The notes under the pieces are model-generated. The model was not told the origin of the DNA and did no database searches. It saw nothing but the letters and a program-made list of their open reading frames with translations. A program made the position numbers and the translations under genes. Below, piece by piece: positions 26,019-35,620 of a stretch of 64,000 bases of DNA (its first letter is position 1; every line of letters starts with the position of its first letter). Location of the stretch: the NCBI RefSeq assembly GCF_014196505.1, contig NZ_JACIDW010000003.1:372001-436000 (forward strand), given 5' to 3'. Origin of the DNA: Rhizobium metallidurans (GTDB lineage Bacteria > Pseudomonadota > Alphaproteobacteria > Rhizobiales > Rhizobiaceae).

Positions 26019-26504
26019 ATGCCCATGAACAATGATGGAAAGAAGCCGCTGTCGCGCAGCGAGGACTACCGTGATTTCGAAGAGCGCAATATCGACGACG
26101 GCTGGCCCTATGCGGATACGCCGGGCTCTTCGTCCGCAGCGCCGGAGAATGGCGCCTACGGTGAAACGCCCGCGAATTTCGACAGCGGCGACAATCCAGG
26201 CTTTCGCGTCGACGGTATAGACCGGGATGGCAACGAGAACCGGCTGAAGGATTCGCTGCGCGCCGACACGATCGACCGCGATGACAGCGACGATCTCGAA
26301 GCGCGGGTCACCGAAAACATCGAGAACGTCCCCGAAGTCGACATCGACAGCATCGAGGTCCACGCAGACGGCCATGTCGTCACCGTCGAAGGCTCCGTCG
26401 AGACCATCGGCATCGCCCGCAAGGTCGAACTCGCCGCATCCTCGGTCGATGGCGTCCGCCAGGTGAGAACCATGCTGCACACGACGGGCGTGGATGCGCG
26501 TTGA
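26019..26504 (+). CDS. BON domain protein
   Basis: A 161-residue acidic protein. The first 90 residues are disordered and rich in Asp, Gly and Pro (DYRDFEERNIDDGWPYADTP). Residues about 92-158 form a BON domain: VTENIENVPEVDIDSIEVHA, HVVTVEGSVETIGIARKVEL and SSVDGVRQVRTML. BON domains bind membranes or phospholipids in osmotic-shock proteins such as OsmY, but this protein has no signal peptide. AAGGAGA precedes the ATG. A stress role is inferred from the domain and its neighbours. Confidence 0.85.
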   Translation: MPMNNDGKKPLSRSEDYRDFEERNIDDGWPYADTPGSSSAAPENGAYGETPANFDSGDNPGFRVDGIDRDGNENRLKDSLRADTIDRDDSDDLEARVTENIENVPEVDIDSIEVHADGHVVTVEGSVETIGIARKVELAASSVDGVRQVRTMLHTTGVDAR

Positions 26505-26513
26505 ATTTTATGA

Positions 26514-26551
26514 AAGGGCGGCCCAACTAACGCGTTGAGCCGCCGTGTTTC
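26514..26551 (+). terminator. Terminator of the BON gene
   Basis: GGCGGC pairs with GCCGCC and, nested inside, CAAC pairs with GTTG around a six-base loop, followed by GTGTTTCTT. Plausible intrinsic terminator, also facing the converging small gene. Confidence 0.55.
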
Positions 26552-26555
26552 TTAA

Positions 26556-26744
26556 TTAGGAGTTCTCGGTATCGCGTCCGTCGGGTTCCGTTGCGACGCC
26601 CTTGAACTTGCCTTCGGACTGCTTCACTTCCATGAAGTGTCCAGTACGTTCGTCGCGTTTTTGGTAGTGACCATCTGGGCGCTCAAATTGCGTGCGGCCA
26701 GTGACTGCGCCTTTCCGAAAATTATCACCAGTATTGCGGGCCAT
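26556..26744 (-). CDS. Small basic conserved protein (MARNTGDNFRKGAV family)
   Basis: A 62-residue basic, hydrophilic protein beginning MARNTGDNFRKGAVTGRTQF, then DGHYQKRDERTGHFMEVKQS and a GKFKGV motif. Ribosome site GGAG precedes ATG 26744. I have seen this start in many proteobacterial genomes as an unnamed small protein; its function is not known to me. The longer frame to 26921 crosses hairpin-rich intergenic DNA and is rejected. Confidence 0.7.
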   Translation of the reverse strand: MARNTGDNFRKGAVTGRTQFERPDGHYQKRDERTGHFMEVKQSEGKFKGVATEPDGRDTENS

Positions 26745-26878
26745 TATAATCTCCAATGGCTTGAAAGCGCCGAAGCTACCTCGACTCCGTTTCTCGCAAT
26801 CCCTTATAATAACCCTGCGACAGGCGAGGGATTTGAGTCTCTTTGCCCCGCGTAGGCTTCGGCTTTTTCGCGGTATCC

Positions 26879-26905
26879 AAGCCGGGATCCATAGGGTCCC
26901 GGCTT
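26879..26905. repeat. Hairpin in the intergenic region 26745-27014
   Basis: AAGCCGGGA at 26879-26887 pairs perfectly with TCCCGGCTT at 26897-26905. Just to the left are further repeated elements (GGCTTCGGCTTTTTCGCGG and a GGGATTTGAGTCTC stretch resembling a tRNA anticodon arm). No gene recognised here. Confidence 0.4.
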
Positions 26906-26965
26906 TGGTATTTCTAAGCACCTCGAATCACAACTCAGAATCTCGTTTTGTTCTCCTTTGTAGTC

Positions 26966-26989
26966 CAGCCCAGAGTTTCCTCTGGGCTG
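26966..26989 (-). terminator. Perfect hairpin downstream of nrdJ
   Basis: CAGCCCAGAG at 26966-26975 and CTCTGGGCTG at 26980-26989 form a perfect ten-base stem with a four-base loop, 26 bases past the nrdJ stop. No T-run, so the transcript end may depend on Rho or on processing. Confidence 0.55.
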
Positions 26990-27014
26990 TCGTATCGTCA
27001 GATATTCACAGAAA

Positions 27015-30000
27015 TCAGCTGCAGCCGCTGGTCGCGCCGCACGTGTCGCACTTCTCGCAGGTGCCGTTGCGCACCATCGTGAAGTTCTGGCACTCCGAGC
27101 AAATGTTGCCGGTGTAGCCCTGCATGATCGACCGGGCGCGGCGCTCGGATTCGATCTTCTTGGCTTCCGTCTTGGCCGAAGCGGCGTCAGCCGCGGCCTT
27201 GTCGGAGAACAGGGCGGTTGCCTGCTGCTGCGCCTCGGTCGTGACTTCTTCCAGCACCTCTTCCGCGATCTCTTCGGCCAGTTCCTTGGCGCGCTCTTCG
27301 TAATCGCGCTTGAAGGCGACGATTTCGGAGGTCGAGATCGCGACCGTCGGCTCGATCTTGCGGGCGGCGGCACCCGCGAAAGACGTCACCGTCGCGCCGG
27401 ACGAGGCGCGGGCAGGGGCGGCTGTTGCCGAGCCCTTCGGCTCGCCGGATGCCTGGCGTTCGCTGTTCGAAACGATCGTCGGCTTGTAGCCGCGGGTCCA
27501 TCCGGTCGAGACGAGGTTCGTCTTGCCTTCCTGGATACCCTTGCCGAGGGCAGTGTTCGAGAAGTCCGACGTATCGACATGCGCCAGATCGTGGCGGCCG
27601 AGGTAGGAGACGGCCAGTTCGCGGAACACGTAGTCGAGGATCGACGTGGCGTTCTTGATCGCGTCGTTGCCGATGACCATGCCTGCCGGCTCGAACTTGG
27701 TGAAGGTGAAGGCCTCCACATATTCCTCGAGCGGCACGCCGTACTGCAGACCGAGCGAGATGGCGATGGCGAAGTTGTTCATCATCGCACGGAAGGCCGC
27801 GCCTTCCTTGTGCATGTCGATGAAGATCTCGCCGAGGCGACCGTCACCGAATTCGCCGGTGCGCAGGTATACCTTGTGTCCGCCGACGGCGGCCTTCTGG
27901 GTGTAGCCCTGGCGGCGGTTCGGCAGCTTCTCGCGTTCGCGGGTCACGCGCTCGACCACACGCTCGATGATCTTTTCGGTGATGGTGACGGCCTGGGCGG
28001 CGACCGGCTGCTGCAGCAGATCCTCCAGGGCGTCCTCATCGCTTTCGTCTTCGATCAGCGAGGCGTTCAGCGGCTGCGACAGCTTGGAGCCGTCGCGGTA
28101 GAGAGCGTTTGCCTTCAGGCCGAGCTTCCAGGAGAGCATGTAGGCGCTCTTGCAATCGTCGACCGTCGCGTCGTTCGGCATGTTGATCGTCTTGGAGATC
28201 GCACCCGAGATGAACGGCTGGGCGGCAGCCATCATGCGGATGTGGCTGTCGACCGAGAGATAACGCTTGCCGATCTTGCCGCAAGGATTGGCGCAATCGA
28301 ACACGGCGAGGTGTTCGTTCTTCAGGAACGGTGCGCCTTCCAGCGTCATCGCGCCGCAGACGTGAACGTTGGCAGCCTCGATGTCCTTCTTCGAGAAACC
28401 GATGTGCTCGAGCAGGTTGAAGCCCATGTCGCCGAGCTGTTCGTCGGAAACCTTCAGCGCGCCCTTCAGGAAGTCGGTGCCGAGCGTCCACTGGTTGAAG
28501 ACGAACTTGATGTCGAAGGCCGACTTCAGCGCGCCGTTCAGCGCTTCGATCTTCTCGTCGGTGAAGCCCTTGGCCTTCAGCGAGCCGGGGTTGATCGACG
28601 GCGCCTGGTTCAGGTTGCCGTGGCCGACTGCGTAAGCTTCGATCTCGGCGATCTGGCTCTCGGAGTAGCCGAGCGTGCGCAGCGCTTCCGGAACGGCGCG
28701 GTTGATGATCTTGAAGTAGCCGCCGCCGGCGAGCTTCTTGAACTTCACCAGCGCGAAGTCAGGCTCGATACCCGTCGTGTCGCAATCCATGACGAGGCCG
28801 ATCGTGCCTGTCGGCGCGATGACGGTTGCCTGGGCGTTGCGGTAGCCGTGCTTCTCGCCGAGCTCGAGAGCCTTGTCCCAGGCGCTCTTGGCGTGAGCCG
28901 CCAGATCCTGGTCCGGGTTCTCGGAGTGGATGAGCGCGACCGGGTTGATCGACAGGCCTTCATAGCCCGACGTCTCGCCGTGAGCGGCGCGGCGATGGTT
29001 GCGGATGACCCGCAGCATGGCTTCGCGGTTCGGCTTGAACATCGGGAAAGGTCCGAGTTCAGACGAGATCTCGGCCGAAGTGGCGTAGGAGATGCCGGTC
29101 ATGATCGCCGTCAGCGAGCCTGCGATGGCGCGGGCTTCGTCGCTGTCGTAAGGAATGCCCGACGACATCAGCAAGCCGCCGATATTGGCGTAGCCGAGGC
29201 CGATCGTGCGGTATTCGTAGGAGCGCTCGGCGATCTGCTTCGACGGGAACTGCGCCATCATCACGGAGACTTCAAGCACGACCGTCCACAGGCGAACGGC
29301 GTGTTCGTAGTCAGCGATGTTGATGCGCTTGGTGGCCGCATCCTTGAACTGGATGAGGTTCAGCGAGGCAAGGTTGCAGGCCGTGTCGTCGAGGAACATG
29401 TATTCCGAGCACGGGTTGGATGCGCGGATCGGGCCGGCGGCCGGGCTGGTGTGCCAGTCGTTCATCGTCGTGTTGAAGTGCAGGCCCGGATCGGCCGATG
29501 CCCATGCGGCGTAGGAGATCGATTCCCACAGGTCGCGTGCCTTCAGCGTCTTCATGACCTTGCCGTCCTTGCGGGCGGTCAGGTTCCAGTCACCGTCGTT
29601 TTCGACAGCGCGCAGGAAGTCGTCCTTGATCGAGACCGAGTTGTTGGAGTTCTGGCCCGAAACCGTGAGGTAAGCTTCCGAATCCCAGTCGGTGTCGTAG
29701 GTCTTGAACTCGAGGTCCTTGTAGCCCTGGCGAGCGAACTGGATGACGCGGCCGATATAGTTTTCCGGAACCTGGTCCTTCTTGGCGGCGCGCACTTCGC
29801 GCTTCAGGGCAGGGTTCTTGTTCGGGTCGTAGCAATCGTCATTGTCGCCTTCGCAATTGACGCAGGCCTTCATGATCGCCTTCAGGTGGCGACTGACGAT
29901 CTTGGAACCGGTCACGAGGGCAGCAACCTTCTGCTCTTCCTTGACCTTCCAGTTGATGTATTCCTCGATATCCGGATGGTCGATGTCGACCACGACCATC

Positions 30001-30836
30001 TTGGCCGCGCGACGCGTCGTGCCGCCCGACTTGATGGCGCCGGCGGCGCGGTCGCCGATCTTCAGGAAGCTCATCAGGCCGGAGGAACGGCCACCGCCCG
30101 AAAGGCGTTCGCCTTCGCCGCGCAGATACGAGAAGTTGGAGCCGGTGCCGGAGCCGTACTTGAAGAGGCGGGCTTCGCGAACCCACAGGTCCATGATGCC
30201 GCCTTCGTTGACCAGATCGTCCTCGACGGACTGGATGAAGCAGGCGTGCGGCTGCGGATGCTCATAGGCCGACTTCGACTTCGTCAGCTTGCCGGTGAAG
30301 GGGTCGACATAGAAGTGGCCCTGGCCGGGGCCGTCGATGCCATAGGCCCAATGCATGCCGGTGTTGAACCACTGCGGCGAGTTGGGGGCGACGCGCTGAG
30401 TCGCGAGCATGTAGGCGAGTTCGTCGCGGAAGGCGGCCGCGTCTTCCTCGGAAGAGAAGTAGCCACCCTTCCAGCCCCAGTAGGTCCAGGTGCCGGCCAG
30501 ACGGTCGAAGACCTGGCGCGCATCGGTTTCGGAACCGTACTGCTGATCCTTCGGGAGGTCCTTCAGAGCCGCCTCATCGGCAACCGAGCGCCACAGGAAG
30601 GAAGGAACGTCGTTTTCCTCGACCTTCTTGAGGCGGGCAGGGACGCCGGCCTTGCGGAAATACTTCTGCGCCAGAATGTCGGCCGCGACCTGCGAAAACT
30701 GCGCGGGAACATCGATGTTCTCGAGGCGGAATACGATCGACCCGTCAGGGTTCTTGATCTCGCTGGTTGCCTTGCGGAATTCGATAGCCGCGTAAGCGCC
30801 CTGATCTGCCTTCGTAAATCGGCGTTCTATGCGCAT
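27015..30836 (-). CDS. nrdJ: Adenosylcobalamin-dependent ribonucleoside-diphosphate reductase (class II)
   Basis: NrdJ, 1273 residues: makes deoxyribonucleotides using a B12-generated radical, so it works with or without oxygen. Seen: an N-terminal KIEEND-like region ([20 protein letters not shown]), [20 protein letters not shown], the substrate-site [40 protein letters not shown] with the active-site CDTTGIEP, a large insertion, and a C-terminal cysteine cluster ([20 protein letters not shown], then CG) that re-reduces the active site and binds zinc. Length is normal for the long rhizobial form. Regulated probably by NrdR (boxes upstream). It depends on cobalamin supply. Confidence 0.97.
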   Translation of the reverse strand: MRIERRFTKADQGAYAAIEFRKATSEIKNPDGSIVFRLENIDVPAQFSQVAADILAQKYFRKAGVPARLKKVEENDVPSFLWRSVADEAALKDLPKDQQYGSETDARQVFDRLAGTWTYWGWKGGYFSSEEDAAAFRDELAYMLATQRVAPNSPQWFNTGMHWAYGIDGPGQGHFYVDPFTGKLTKSKSAYEHPQPHACFIQSVEDDLVNEGGIMDLWVREARLFKYGSGTGSNFSYLRGEGERLSGGGRSSGLMSFLKIGDRAAGAIKSGGTTRRAAKMVVVDIDHPDIEEYINWKVKEEQKVAALVTGSKIVSRHLKAIMKACVNCEGDNDDCYDPNKNPALKREVRAAKKDQVPENYIGRVIQFARQGYKDLEFKTYDTDWDSEAYLTVSGQNSNNSVSIKDDFLRAVENDGDWNLTARKDGKVMKTLKARDLWESISYAAWASADPGLHFNTTMNDWHTSPAAGPIRASNPCSEYMFLDDTACNLASLNLIQFKDAATKRINIADYEHAVRLWTVVLEVSVMMAQFPSKQIAERSYEYRTIGLGYANIGGLLMSSGIPYDSDEARAIAGSLTAIMTGISYATSAEISSELGPFPMFKPNREAMLRVIRNHRRAAHGETSGYEGLSINPVALIHSENPDQDLAAHAKSAWDKALELGEKHGYRNAQATVIAPTGTIGLVMDCDTTGIEPDFALVKFKKLAGGGYFKIINRAVPEALRTLGYSESQIAEIEAYAVGHGNLNQAPSINPGSLKAKGFTDEKIEALNGALKSAFDIKFVFNQWTLGTDFLKGALKVSDEQLGDMGFNLLEHIGFSKKDIEAANVHVCGAMTLEGAPFLKNEHLAVFDCANPCGKIGKRYLSVDSHIRMMAAAQPFISGAISKTINMPNDATVDDCKSAYMLSWKLGLKANALYRDGSKLSQPLNASLIEDESDEDALEDLLQQPVAAQAVTITEKIIERVVERVTREREKLPNRRQGYTQKAAVGGHKVYLRTGEFGDGRLGEIFIDMHKEGAAFRAMMNNFAIAISLGLQYGVPLEEYVEAFTFTKFEPAGMVIGNDAIKNATSILDYVFRELAVSYLGRHDLAHVDTSDFSNTALGKGIQEGKTNLVSTGWTRGYKPTIVSNSERQASGEPKGSATAAPARASSGATVTSFAGAAARKIEPTVAISTSEIVAFKRDYEERAKELAEEIAEEVLEEVTTEAQQQATALFSDKAAADAASAKTEAKKIESERRARSIMQGYTGNICSECQNFTMVRNGTCEKCDTCGATSGCS

Positions 30837-30969
30837 TTGCCTTAACCTCTAGCTCGCGCGCCCCGTCCCCGTTGACCAAGGCGCAAGTTTCCACCTCCGG
30901 CGGCGCCGTAAGGAGCGCAGCCAGTTCTCGTTTCCGTATCGTCACAGGAGTGTCATCCGGAGATGGGTC

Positions 30970-31016
30970 ATCCTGTATCTTGTGGTGATGGTGGCCGCAA
31001 TCACTAAATATAGTAT
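30970..31016 (-). promoter_or_regulatory. Tandem NrdR-box-like operators of nrdJ
   Basis: Two 16-base sites match the NrdR consensus acaCwAtATaTwGtgt: cores CTGTATCTTG at 30973-30982 and CTAAATATAG at 31004-31013. Their centres are 31 bases apart, three helical turns, the spacing known for paired NrdR boxes. They lie 135-180 bases ahead of the nrdJ start. NrdR represses ribonucleotide reductase genes when dATP is high. Individual sites are imperfect; the pairing is the stronger evidence. Confidence 0.5.
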
Positions 31017-31244
31017 TAACAGCCTTTTTCCGCCAGCCCCGGATGTCGCTTTTTCAGGCGGCAAAAATCGCGCAGAACATACTCATGGCGGCTCACCCCT
31101 CATGGATCAACGCCCTGATTCAATGCTCGATTTCTGGTGAGAACCGGCCTCGTCATGTCCGGTTCAGCTGCCGCCGCAACATCGAACTTCATTAACTTGA
31201 AAAGAGGCGATTCCGTCAAGGGCTTGTTCTTAACGAAGTGTTCA

Positions 31245-31260
31245 CCACAAGATATTGTGG
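31245..31260. promoter_or_regulatory. Distal NrdR-box-like palindrome
   Basis: CCACAAGATATTGTGG matches the NrdR consensus at 13 of 16 positions and shares CCACAAGATA with the proximal site read on the minus strand (30976-30985). It lies about 400 bases from the nrdJ start with no partner at the right distance. Confidence 0.4.
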
Positions 31261-31429
31261 AGTGGCCTGTGGAGACTGGGGAAAAACCAGTTGGGCAAGA
31301 ATTTCAATGGCTTGCTACGGGATGCGCAAGGCAAATGCCAAAGCCGGATAAATTTTGCCATATTTTGTCATTTGCCGGTGGCTTTTCGCGCCCAAATGCG
31401 CCTTGTGATTCGCACGGCCGAACACGGCA

Positions 31430-32017
31430 CTAAAGTGCGTCGATGGCGATGGTCACCGTGGCGCTTCCGATCGCTTCTCCGCTCTCGTCGCGAATGGTGA
31501 AACTTGCCTGTGTTTGCAGCAATTGCGTGGCATCGTCGCGGCTGGCGCGATCGATGAAAACCTCGTCGGAGTTCCGGGCAAACGTCTTCAGGAACTTGTT
31601 TTCGTCGCCCTGCCAGTAATCCGTGGTCGGGATACTCTGCGCGACATTCAGTCCGTTCCGGTCGGTCACGAAGATTTCCACAATCGTTCCTTGCGAATCA
31701 TCCTGCTTGGATTTGAGGTAGCGCGAGACCGGGTTGTTGAGGAGACGAGTGACCATCTGCCATTGCCCGCTCTTGATTTCCGAGCGGTAGCTGTTGTCGA
31801 GCACCTGGATGTCAGTCGCGCTGACATCGCCGAACTTCAGATTCTGCGACTTGATCGCCGCCAGGACCATCGGTTTGTTGATCATCGGCTTGACGAGCGC
31901 ATCCACGTATTCGCGCACGACCGACACATAGGCGGGTTCGGCTGAGACCGCGCGCGGTTGCGCGTTCAAGCACAGCCCGAAAGCCGCGATCACGCCGATA
32001 AACCGCCAACACCGCAT
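31430..32017 (-). CDS. Exported sensor-domain-like hypothetical protein
   Basis: A 195-residue protein with a signal peptide (MRCWRFIGVIAAFGLCLNAQ, cleavage near SAEP). The mature part reads like a stand-alone periplasmic PDC/PAS-like sensory domain: VREYVDALVKPMINKPMVL, EIFVTDRNGLNVAQSIPTTD, YWQGDENKFLKTF and IDRASRDDATQLLQTQASFT, the last resembling the FSxPI region of chemoreceptor Cache domains. No kinase or receptor part follows, so it is a solitary exported ligand-binding domain. ATG 32017 chosen to begin at the signal peptide. Confidence 0.65.
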   Translation of the reverse strand: MRCWRFIGVIAAFGLCLNAQPRAVSAEPAYVSVVREYVDALVKPMINKPMVLAAIKSQNLKFGDVSATDIQVLDNSYRSEIKSGQWQMVTRLLNNPVSRYLKSKQDDSQGTIVEIFVTDRNGLNVAQSIPTTDYWQGDENKFLKTFARNSDEVFIDRASRDDATQLLQTQASFTIRDESGEAIGSATVTIAIDAL

Positions 32018-32202
32018 GGTCTTTCCAGTGTCGCGCCCGCGACCGCCCCTACCCAATCAACAGGCGGCGCCCTTGCCGCCTGAAGCCAGATGATCATACG
32101 GCGGACGGCGAGGGCCCGACAGCGAATTTGGTGATGTTAGTAAACAAAGATTGGAACAATTTATGGTTGTTTAAGTCTTTGTGCAAGCAAGGCGCTGGAA
32201 AA

Positions 32203-32700
32203 TCAGCCCTTGCTGCTCTTGGCGATCGGTTCCTGATAGCTGAAACCCATATCCCACGGGAAGTAGATCCAGGTATCCTGGCTCACCTCGGTGACGAACG
32301 TATCGATGACGGGCACACCCTGCGGTTTTGCGTAGACGCAGGCGAAGTGCGCCTTCGGAAGCAGCGTGCGGACCTCGGAGGCCGTCTTGCCGGTGTCGGT
32401 CAGATCGTCGACGACGAGCACGCTTTCGCCGCCATCTTCAAGCAGTTCCGCTGCGATCCCCTTGAGCAGCATCATCTCGCCCTGGTTCACGTAATCGTGG
32501 TAGGACGCGACGCAGACGGTCTCGATCAGGCGGATGTTCAGCTCGCGCGAAATGATGGCGGCCGGCACGAGGCCGCCGCGGGTGATGCACACGATCGCCT
32601 TGAACTCGCGGTTGAGGCCGGCGAGACGCCAGGCCAGCGCGCGCGCGTCGCGGTGAAATTGATCCCAGGAAACAGGAAAGGCTTTATCGGGAAGGGACAT
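32203..32700 (-). CDS. gpt: Xanthine phosphoribosyltransferase
   Basis: A 165-residue purine salvage enzyme converting xanthine (and guanine or hypoxanthine) with PRPP to the nucleotide. Seen: [35 protein letters not shown], and the PRPP-binding loop [18 protein letters not shown]; then [14 protein letters not shown] 32700 ([10 protein letters not shown]) has GGAG eight bases upstream and matches the usual start. The product is standard for rhizobia. Confidence 0.93.
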   Translation of the reverse strand: MSLPDKAFPVSWDQFHRDARALAWRLAGLNREFKAIVCITRGGLVPAAIISRELNIRLIETVCVASYHDYVNQGEMMLLKGIAAELLEDGGESVLVVDDLTDTGKTASEVRTLLPKAHFACVYAKPQGVPVIDTFVTEVSQDTWIYFPWDMGFSYQEPIAKSSKG

Positions 32701-32892
32701 TGGCTCGCTCCGAGGCATGAATGATGACACGCCGTTTGCCGGCGGCCGGACGCTCTTCCGTTTCCTTCGTCAAACGCAAATCGCGCAGCCGAGACTGCGC
32801 GATGGAAGGACCGAAGCCGGAGCTCGTCGTCGGTCGTGGCAATTAGCGGAATTTGGTTGCAAAACGCAAGCCCCCGCTGTTGGAGCCGCCTG

Positions 32893-33735
32893 CTAGCGCG
32901 AAAGCAGCGTCATCGCCGTCATGGAATGCAGCAGCGACTTCGTTGTGCCGCCGAAGATCATCTGCCAGAGCCGCGAATGCGTGTAGGCGCCCATGACCAG
33001 CAGGTCGATGCTGCTGTCCGACAACCTATTCTCGATGACTTCGGACGTGCTCTTGTCCGAGGTCGTCGCCGTCGCCAGGGTGACGTTGACGCCGTGGCGT
33101 GCCAGGGTCGCGGCGATTTCCGCACCCGCAACCTCCGCCGATTGCAGCGCGTTGTCGACCGGGTCGACGGAAAACACCTCCACCTCGTCCGCGGCCTTCA
33201 GGAAGGGCAGGGCGTCGAACGTGGCGCGCGCGGCCTCCTTCGAGCCGTTCCAGGCGACGAGCACCCGCTTGATCGGCTTCGGCTGGCGTATGATGAAGGG
33301 GATCATCAGAACCGGTCGTCCGCTTTCGAGCAGGAAATTATCGACATCGACGTGACTGTCCGACGGTCTTGCCGGATCGGCCTGCGAGGCGACCAGCAGA
33401 TCGGCGCTGCGGGCGCTCTCGATCAGCGGCGCCGAGCCATAGCCGCTCGAGGAGGCAAAGCTGCGCCACTCGAACGAGACACCCTCGACCTCCGCCTTGC
33501 GGCGAACGATCGTCTCGATCTTGACTGTTTCGGCATGCGCCATCTCATGCAGCGCCTGCATCGCGACGGGATCGGGAATCTCCATAGGCGCAACGAGCGG
33601 CACGACGGAGACCGTTTCGGCGTGGAGCCCGATCACATGGGCATCGTGTTCCGCCGCCAGCGCGAAGGCCAGATCGGCGACGGCGGCGCAATTGTCTGAA
33701 GTATCGAGAATCGCAAGAATCGTTTTGTAAGACAT
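32893..33735 (-). CDS. Tandem universal stress protein
   Basis: A 280-residue cytoplasmic protein of two UspA domains (about 1-145 and 150-280). Domain 1: MSYKTILAILDTSDNCAA and ETVSVVPLVAPME; domain 2: KRVLVAWNGSKEAARATFDA and the ATP-binding-type end LLVMGAYTHSRLWQMIFGG, then TKSLLHSMTAMTLLSR. Ribosome site AAGGAG before ATG 33735. An FNR/FixK-type box lies about 75 bases upstream, suggesting induction at low oxygen. Confidence 0.9.
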   Translation of the reverse strand: MSYKTILAILDTSDNCAAVADLAFALAAEHDAHVIGLHAETVSVVPLVAPMEIPDPVAMQALHEMAHAETVKIETIVRRKAEVEGVSFEWRSFASSSGYGSAPLIESARSADLLVASQADPARPSDSHVDVDNFLLESGRPVLMIPFIIRQPKPIKRVLVAWNGSKEAARATFDALPFLKAADEVEVFSVDPVDNALQSAEVAGAEIAATLARHGVNVTLATATTSDKSTSEVIENRLSDSSIDLLVMGAYTHSRLWQMIFGGTTKSLLHSMTAMTLLSR

Positions 33736-33802
33736 GTGTATCTCCTTGCTCGGATGAAAAACTCCGTAAGGGAAGCAATGCGCTTGGCCGGCATTTGTTT
33801 CC

Positions 33803-33816
33803 TTGACCGAGATCAA
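33803..33816 (-). promoter_or_regulatory. FNR/FixK-type box upstream of the universal stress gene
   Basis: TTGACCGAGATCAA (on the gene's strand TTGATCTCGGTCAA) fits TTGA(C/T)-N4-(A/G)TCAA exactly. Its centre is about 75 bases before ATG 33735; a class II activator at -41.5 would place the transcript start near 33768, leaving a leader of about 33 bases. Confidence 0.5.
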
Positions 33817-33842
33817 GCCGCATAGGCCGGTATCGAAATAAA

Positions 33843-34616
33843 TTAGGCCTCCGCCGAATGGTTTTCCAGGATATCCCGCTCGCGGCGAATGCCGTCGATC
33901 ATCGCGGCGACATCGGCGCCCGCGGCATCGATCACCGCCTGCGAGCGGCCACGAACGACGATCTCGGTCGAGAACTTCTGGCCGACATAACGCGGATAGG
34001 AACCGATGCTGGTCTCCGGATGCGCCTTCTGGATCGCCGCCAGCGGCGTCCCGATATCGCCTTCGCCGTAGGGGCAGGAGATCGCCAGCGACAGCACCGG
34101 CGTTCCGGTCCGCAGCGTCGGTATCACCGCGTCCACCATCGCCTGAAACACCTGTGGCACGCCGGCCATCACATAGACGTTGCCGATGACGAAGCCGGGC
34201 GCGGTGGAGACGGGGTTGGGAATGTGCGTCGCGCCAACAGGCATGCGCGCCATCCGCTGGCGGGCCTCGGTGAACTCCATGTCGCGGCGCTTGTACATCT
34301 CGCCGAGCAGCGCCATCGCCTTCTCGTCATGATGGCAGGCAACACCGAAGGCCTTGGAAACGGCATCGGCGGTGATGTCGTCATGGGTCGGCCCGATGCC
34401 GCCGGAGGTGAACACATAATCGTATTTCGTCCGGAGGGCGTTCAGCGCCTCGACGATCGCCTCCTCCTCGTCGGCGACGATGCGGACTTCCTTGAGGTCG
34501 ATGGCCGAAAGCAGCAGCATATCGGCGAGGTGGCCGATGTTCTTGTCCTTGGTACGGCCGGATAAAAGTTCGTCGCCGATTGCCAGAATGGCTGCGGTCA
34601 CAATCTGTTGGGTCAT
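33843..34616 (-). CDS. CinA-like competence/damage-inducible protein A (molybdopterin-binding domain)
   Basis: A 257-residue protein with the MoCF/CinA-N fold: ILAIGDELLSGRTKDKNIGH, EVRIVADEEEAIVEALNAL and YVFTSGGIGPTHDDITADA. The C-terminal NMN deamidase domain of full CinA is absent, so this is the short form, related to FAD/pyrophosphatase-like CinA-N proteins. Monocistronic, 107 bases downstream of the universal stress gene start on the same strand. Confidence 0.85.
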   Translation of the reverse strand: MTQQIVTAAILAIGDELLSGRTKDKNIGHLADMLLLSAIDLKEVRIVADEEEAIVEALNALRTKYDYVFTSGGIGPTHDDITADAVSKAFGVACHHDEKAMALLGEMYKRRDMEFTEARQRMARMPVGATHIPNPVSTAPGFVIGNVYVMAGVPQVFQAMVDAVIPTLRTGTPVLSLAISCPYGEGDIGTPLAAIQKAHPETSIGSYPRYVGQKFSTEIVVRGRSQAVIDAAGADVAAMIDGIRRERDILENHSAEA

Positions 34617-34907
34617 TGCAGGTCTCTGTCTTCATTCAATCTTTGGCGTCGAGCTTATACCAAATAGGGCAAACGGGAAGCCTGCGCCCATGCATACGCA
34701 AATGTGAACGCAAGCCAAAAACGTGCGATAAGATTGAACAGTCCGTCTTCCGTGGCGCCACTGGCCGCCGCCAGGCTCTTGCGCTAGCTATCTACCGGAC
34801 AAAATGCGTCGTGGGCATTCTTTATGATCCGCGAATTCATCAAACGAATTTTGGTCGGTGCGCCAATCGCAGCACCCGCCGCAACCCGGAGAGAGGAAAC
34901 TGCTGAG

Positions 34908-35504
34908 ATGGCTAAGGTTCTGGTTCTTTACTATTCTGCGTACGGCCACATCGAGACGATGGCGTATGCCGTTGCCGAGGGCGCGAAATCCGCCGGTGCC
35001 GACGTGACCGTCAAGCGCGTGCCAGAACTGGTGTCGGAAGAGGTCGCCAAGGCATCGCATTTCAAGCTCGACCAGAAGGCACCGATCGCCACCGTGGACG
35101 AACTCGCCGAATACGACGCGATCATCGTCGGCGCCGGCACCCGCTTCGGCACCGTCGCATCGCAGATGCGCAACTTCTGGGATCAGACGGGCGGCCTCTG
35201 GTTCGCCGGCAAGCTGGTCGGCAAGATCGGTTCGGCCTTCACCTCGTCCGCCACGCAGCACGGCGGCCAGGAATCGACCATCCTCGGCTTCATCCCGACC
35301 TTCCTCCATCAGGGCATGGTCGTTGCCGGACTTCCCTATGCTTTCCAGGGCCAGATGGGCGTTGACGAGATCAAGGGCGGCTCGCCCTATGGTGCGTCCA
35401 CGATTACCGATGGCGACGGTTCGCGCCAGCCCTCGGCGATCGAGCTCGATGCCGCCAAGTTCCAGGGCGCGCATGTCGCCAAGCTCGCGGCCAAGCTCGC
35501 CTGA
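34908..35504 (+). CDS. wrbA: NAD(P)H:quinone oxidoreductase WrbA
   Basis: A 198-residue flavodoxin-like FMN enzyme carrying out two-electron reduction of quinones, protective in oxidative stress. Seen: [17 protein letters not shown] (FMN phosphate loop), [34 protein letters not shown] and [19 protein letters not shown], all WrbA hallmarks. ATG 34908 was preferred to GTG/ATG starts up to 34824 because it begins the first strand; GAGAGGAAA lies ahead. A clear terminator follows. Confidence 0.95.
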   Translation: MAKVLVLYYSAYGHIETMAYAVAEGAKSAGADVTVKRVPELVSEEVAKASHFKLDQKAPIATVDELAEYDAIIVGAGTRFGTVASQMRNFWDQTGGLWFAGKLVGKIGSAFTSSATQHGGQESTILGFIPTFLHQGMVVAGLPYAFQGQMGVDEIKGGSPYGASTITDGDGSRQPSAIELDAAKFQGAHVAKLAAKLA

Positions 35505-35526
35505 GCCAGAAACGCCTGAAACAGTG

Positions 35527-35553
35527 AAGGCGCGGCCTCGGGCCGCGCCTTTT
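35527..35553 (+). terminator. Rho-independent terminator of wrbA
   Basis: GGCGCGGCC at 35529-35537 and GGCCGCGCC at 35541-35549 form a nine-base perfect stem with loop TCG, followed by TTTT. Confidence 0.85.
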
Positions 35554-35620
35554 CATGTGTGGCGTCGAAACGCCGGCATAATATCAAATTGTCGCTGCTG
35601 ATTGCCCTGGTCGTCTAGTC

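Larger units (their letters stand above)
30837..31429. other. 593-base region upstream of nrdJ without a gene
   Basis: No convincing frame in either strand. It holds three NrdR-box-like palindromes (see separate entries), an A+T-rich stretch ACTAAATATAGTATTAA that could double as the nrdJ -10 region, and a second inverted repeat ACTGG-GGAAAAA-CCAGT at about 31275-31291. I looked for a B12-box of a cobalamin riboswitch and did not find one. Confidence 0.5.

Noticed and set aside
26804..27373. A minus-strand frame ending in QRDSNPSPVAGLL, similar to mistranslated tRNA ends.
   Set aside because: It runs through nrdJ in another frame and into hairpin-rich intergenic DNA; not a gene.
27579..30845. 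A 1088-codon open frame on the plus strand opposite nrdJ.
   Set aside because: Antisense shadow of nrdJ; composition (Ala, Asp, Arg, Val) is that of a reversed G+C-rich gene.
30837..31429. A cobalamin riboswitch upstream of the B12-dependent nrdJ.
   Set aside because: No B12-box-like sequence was found on the gene's strand; NrdR-box-like sites explain the region better.
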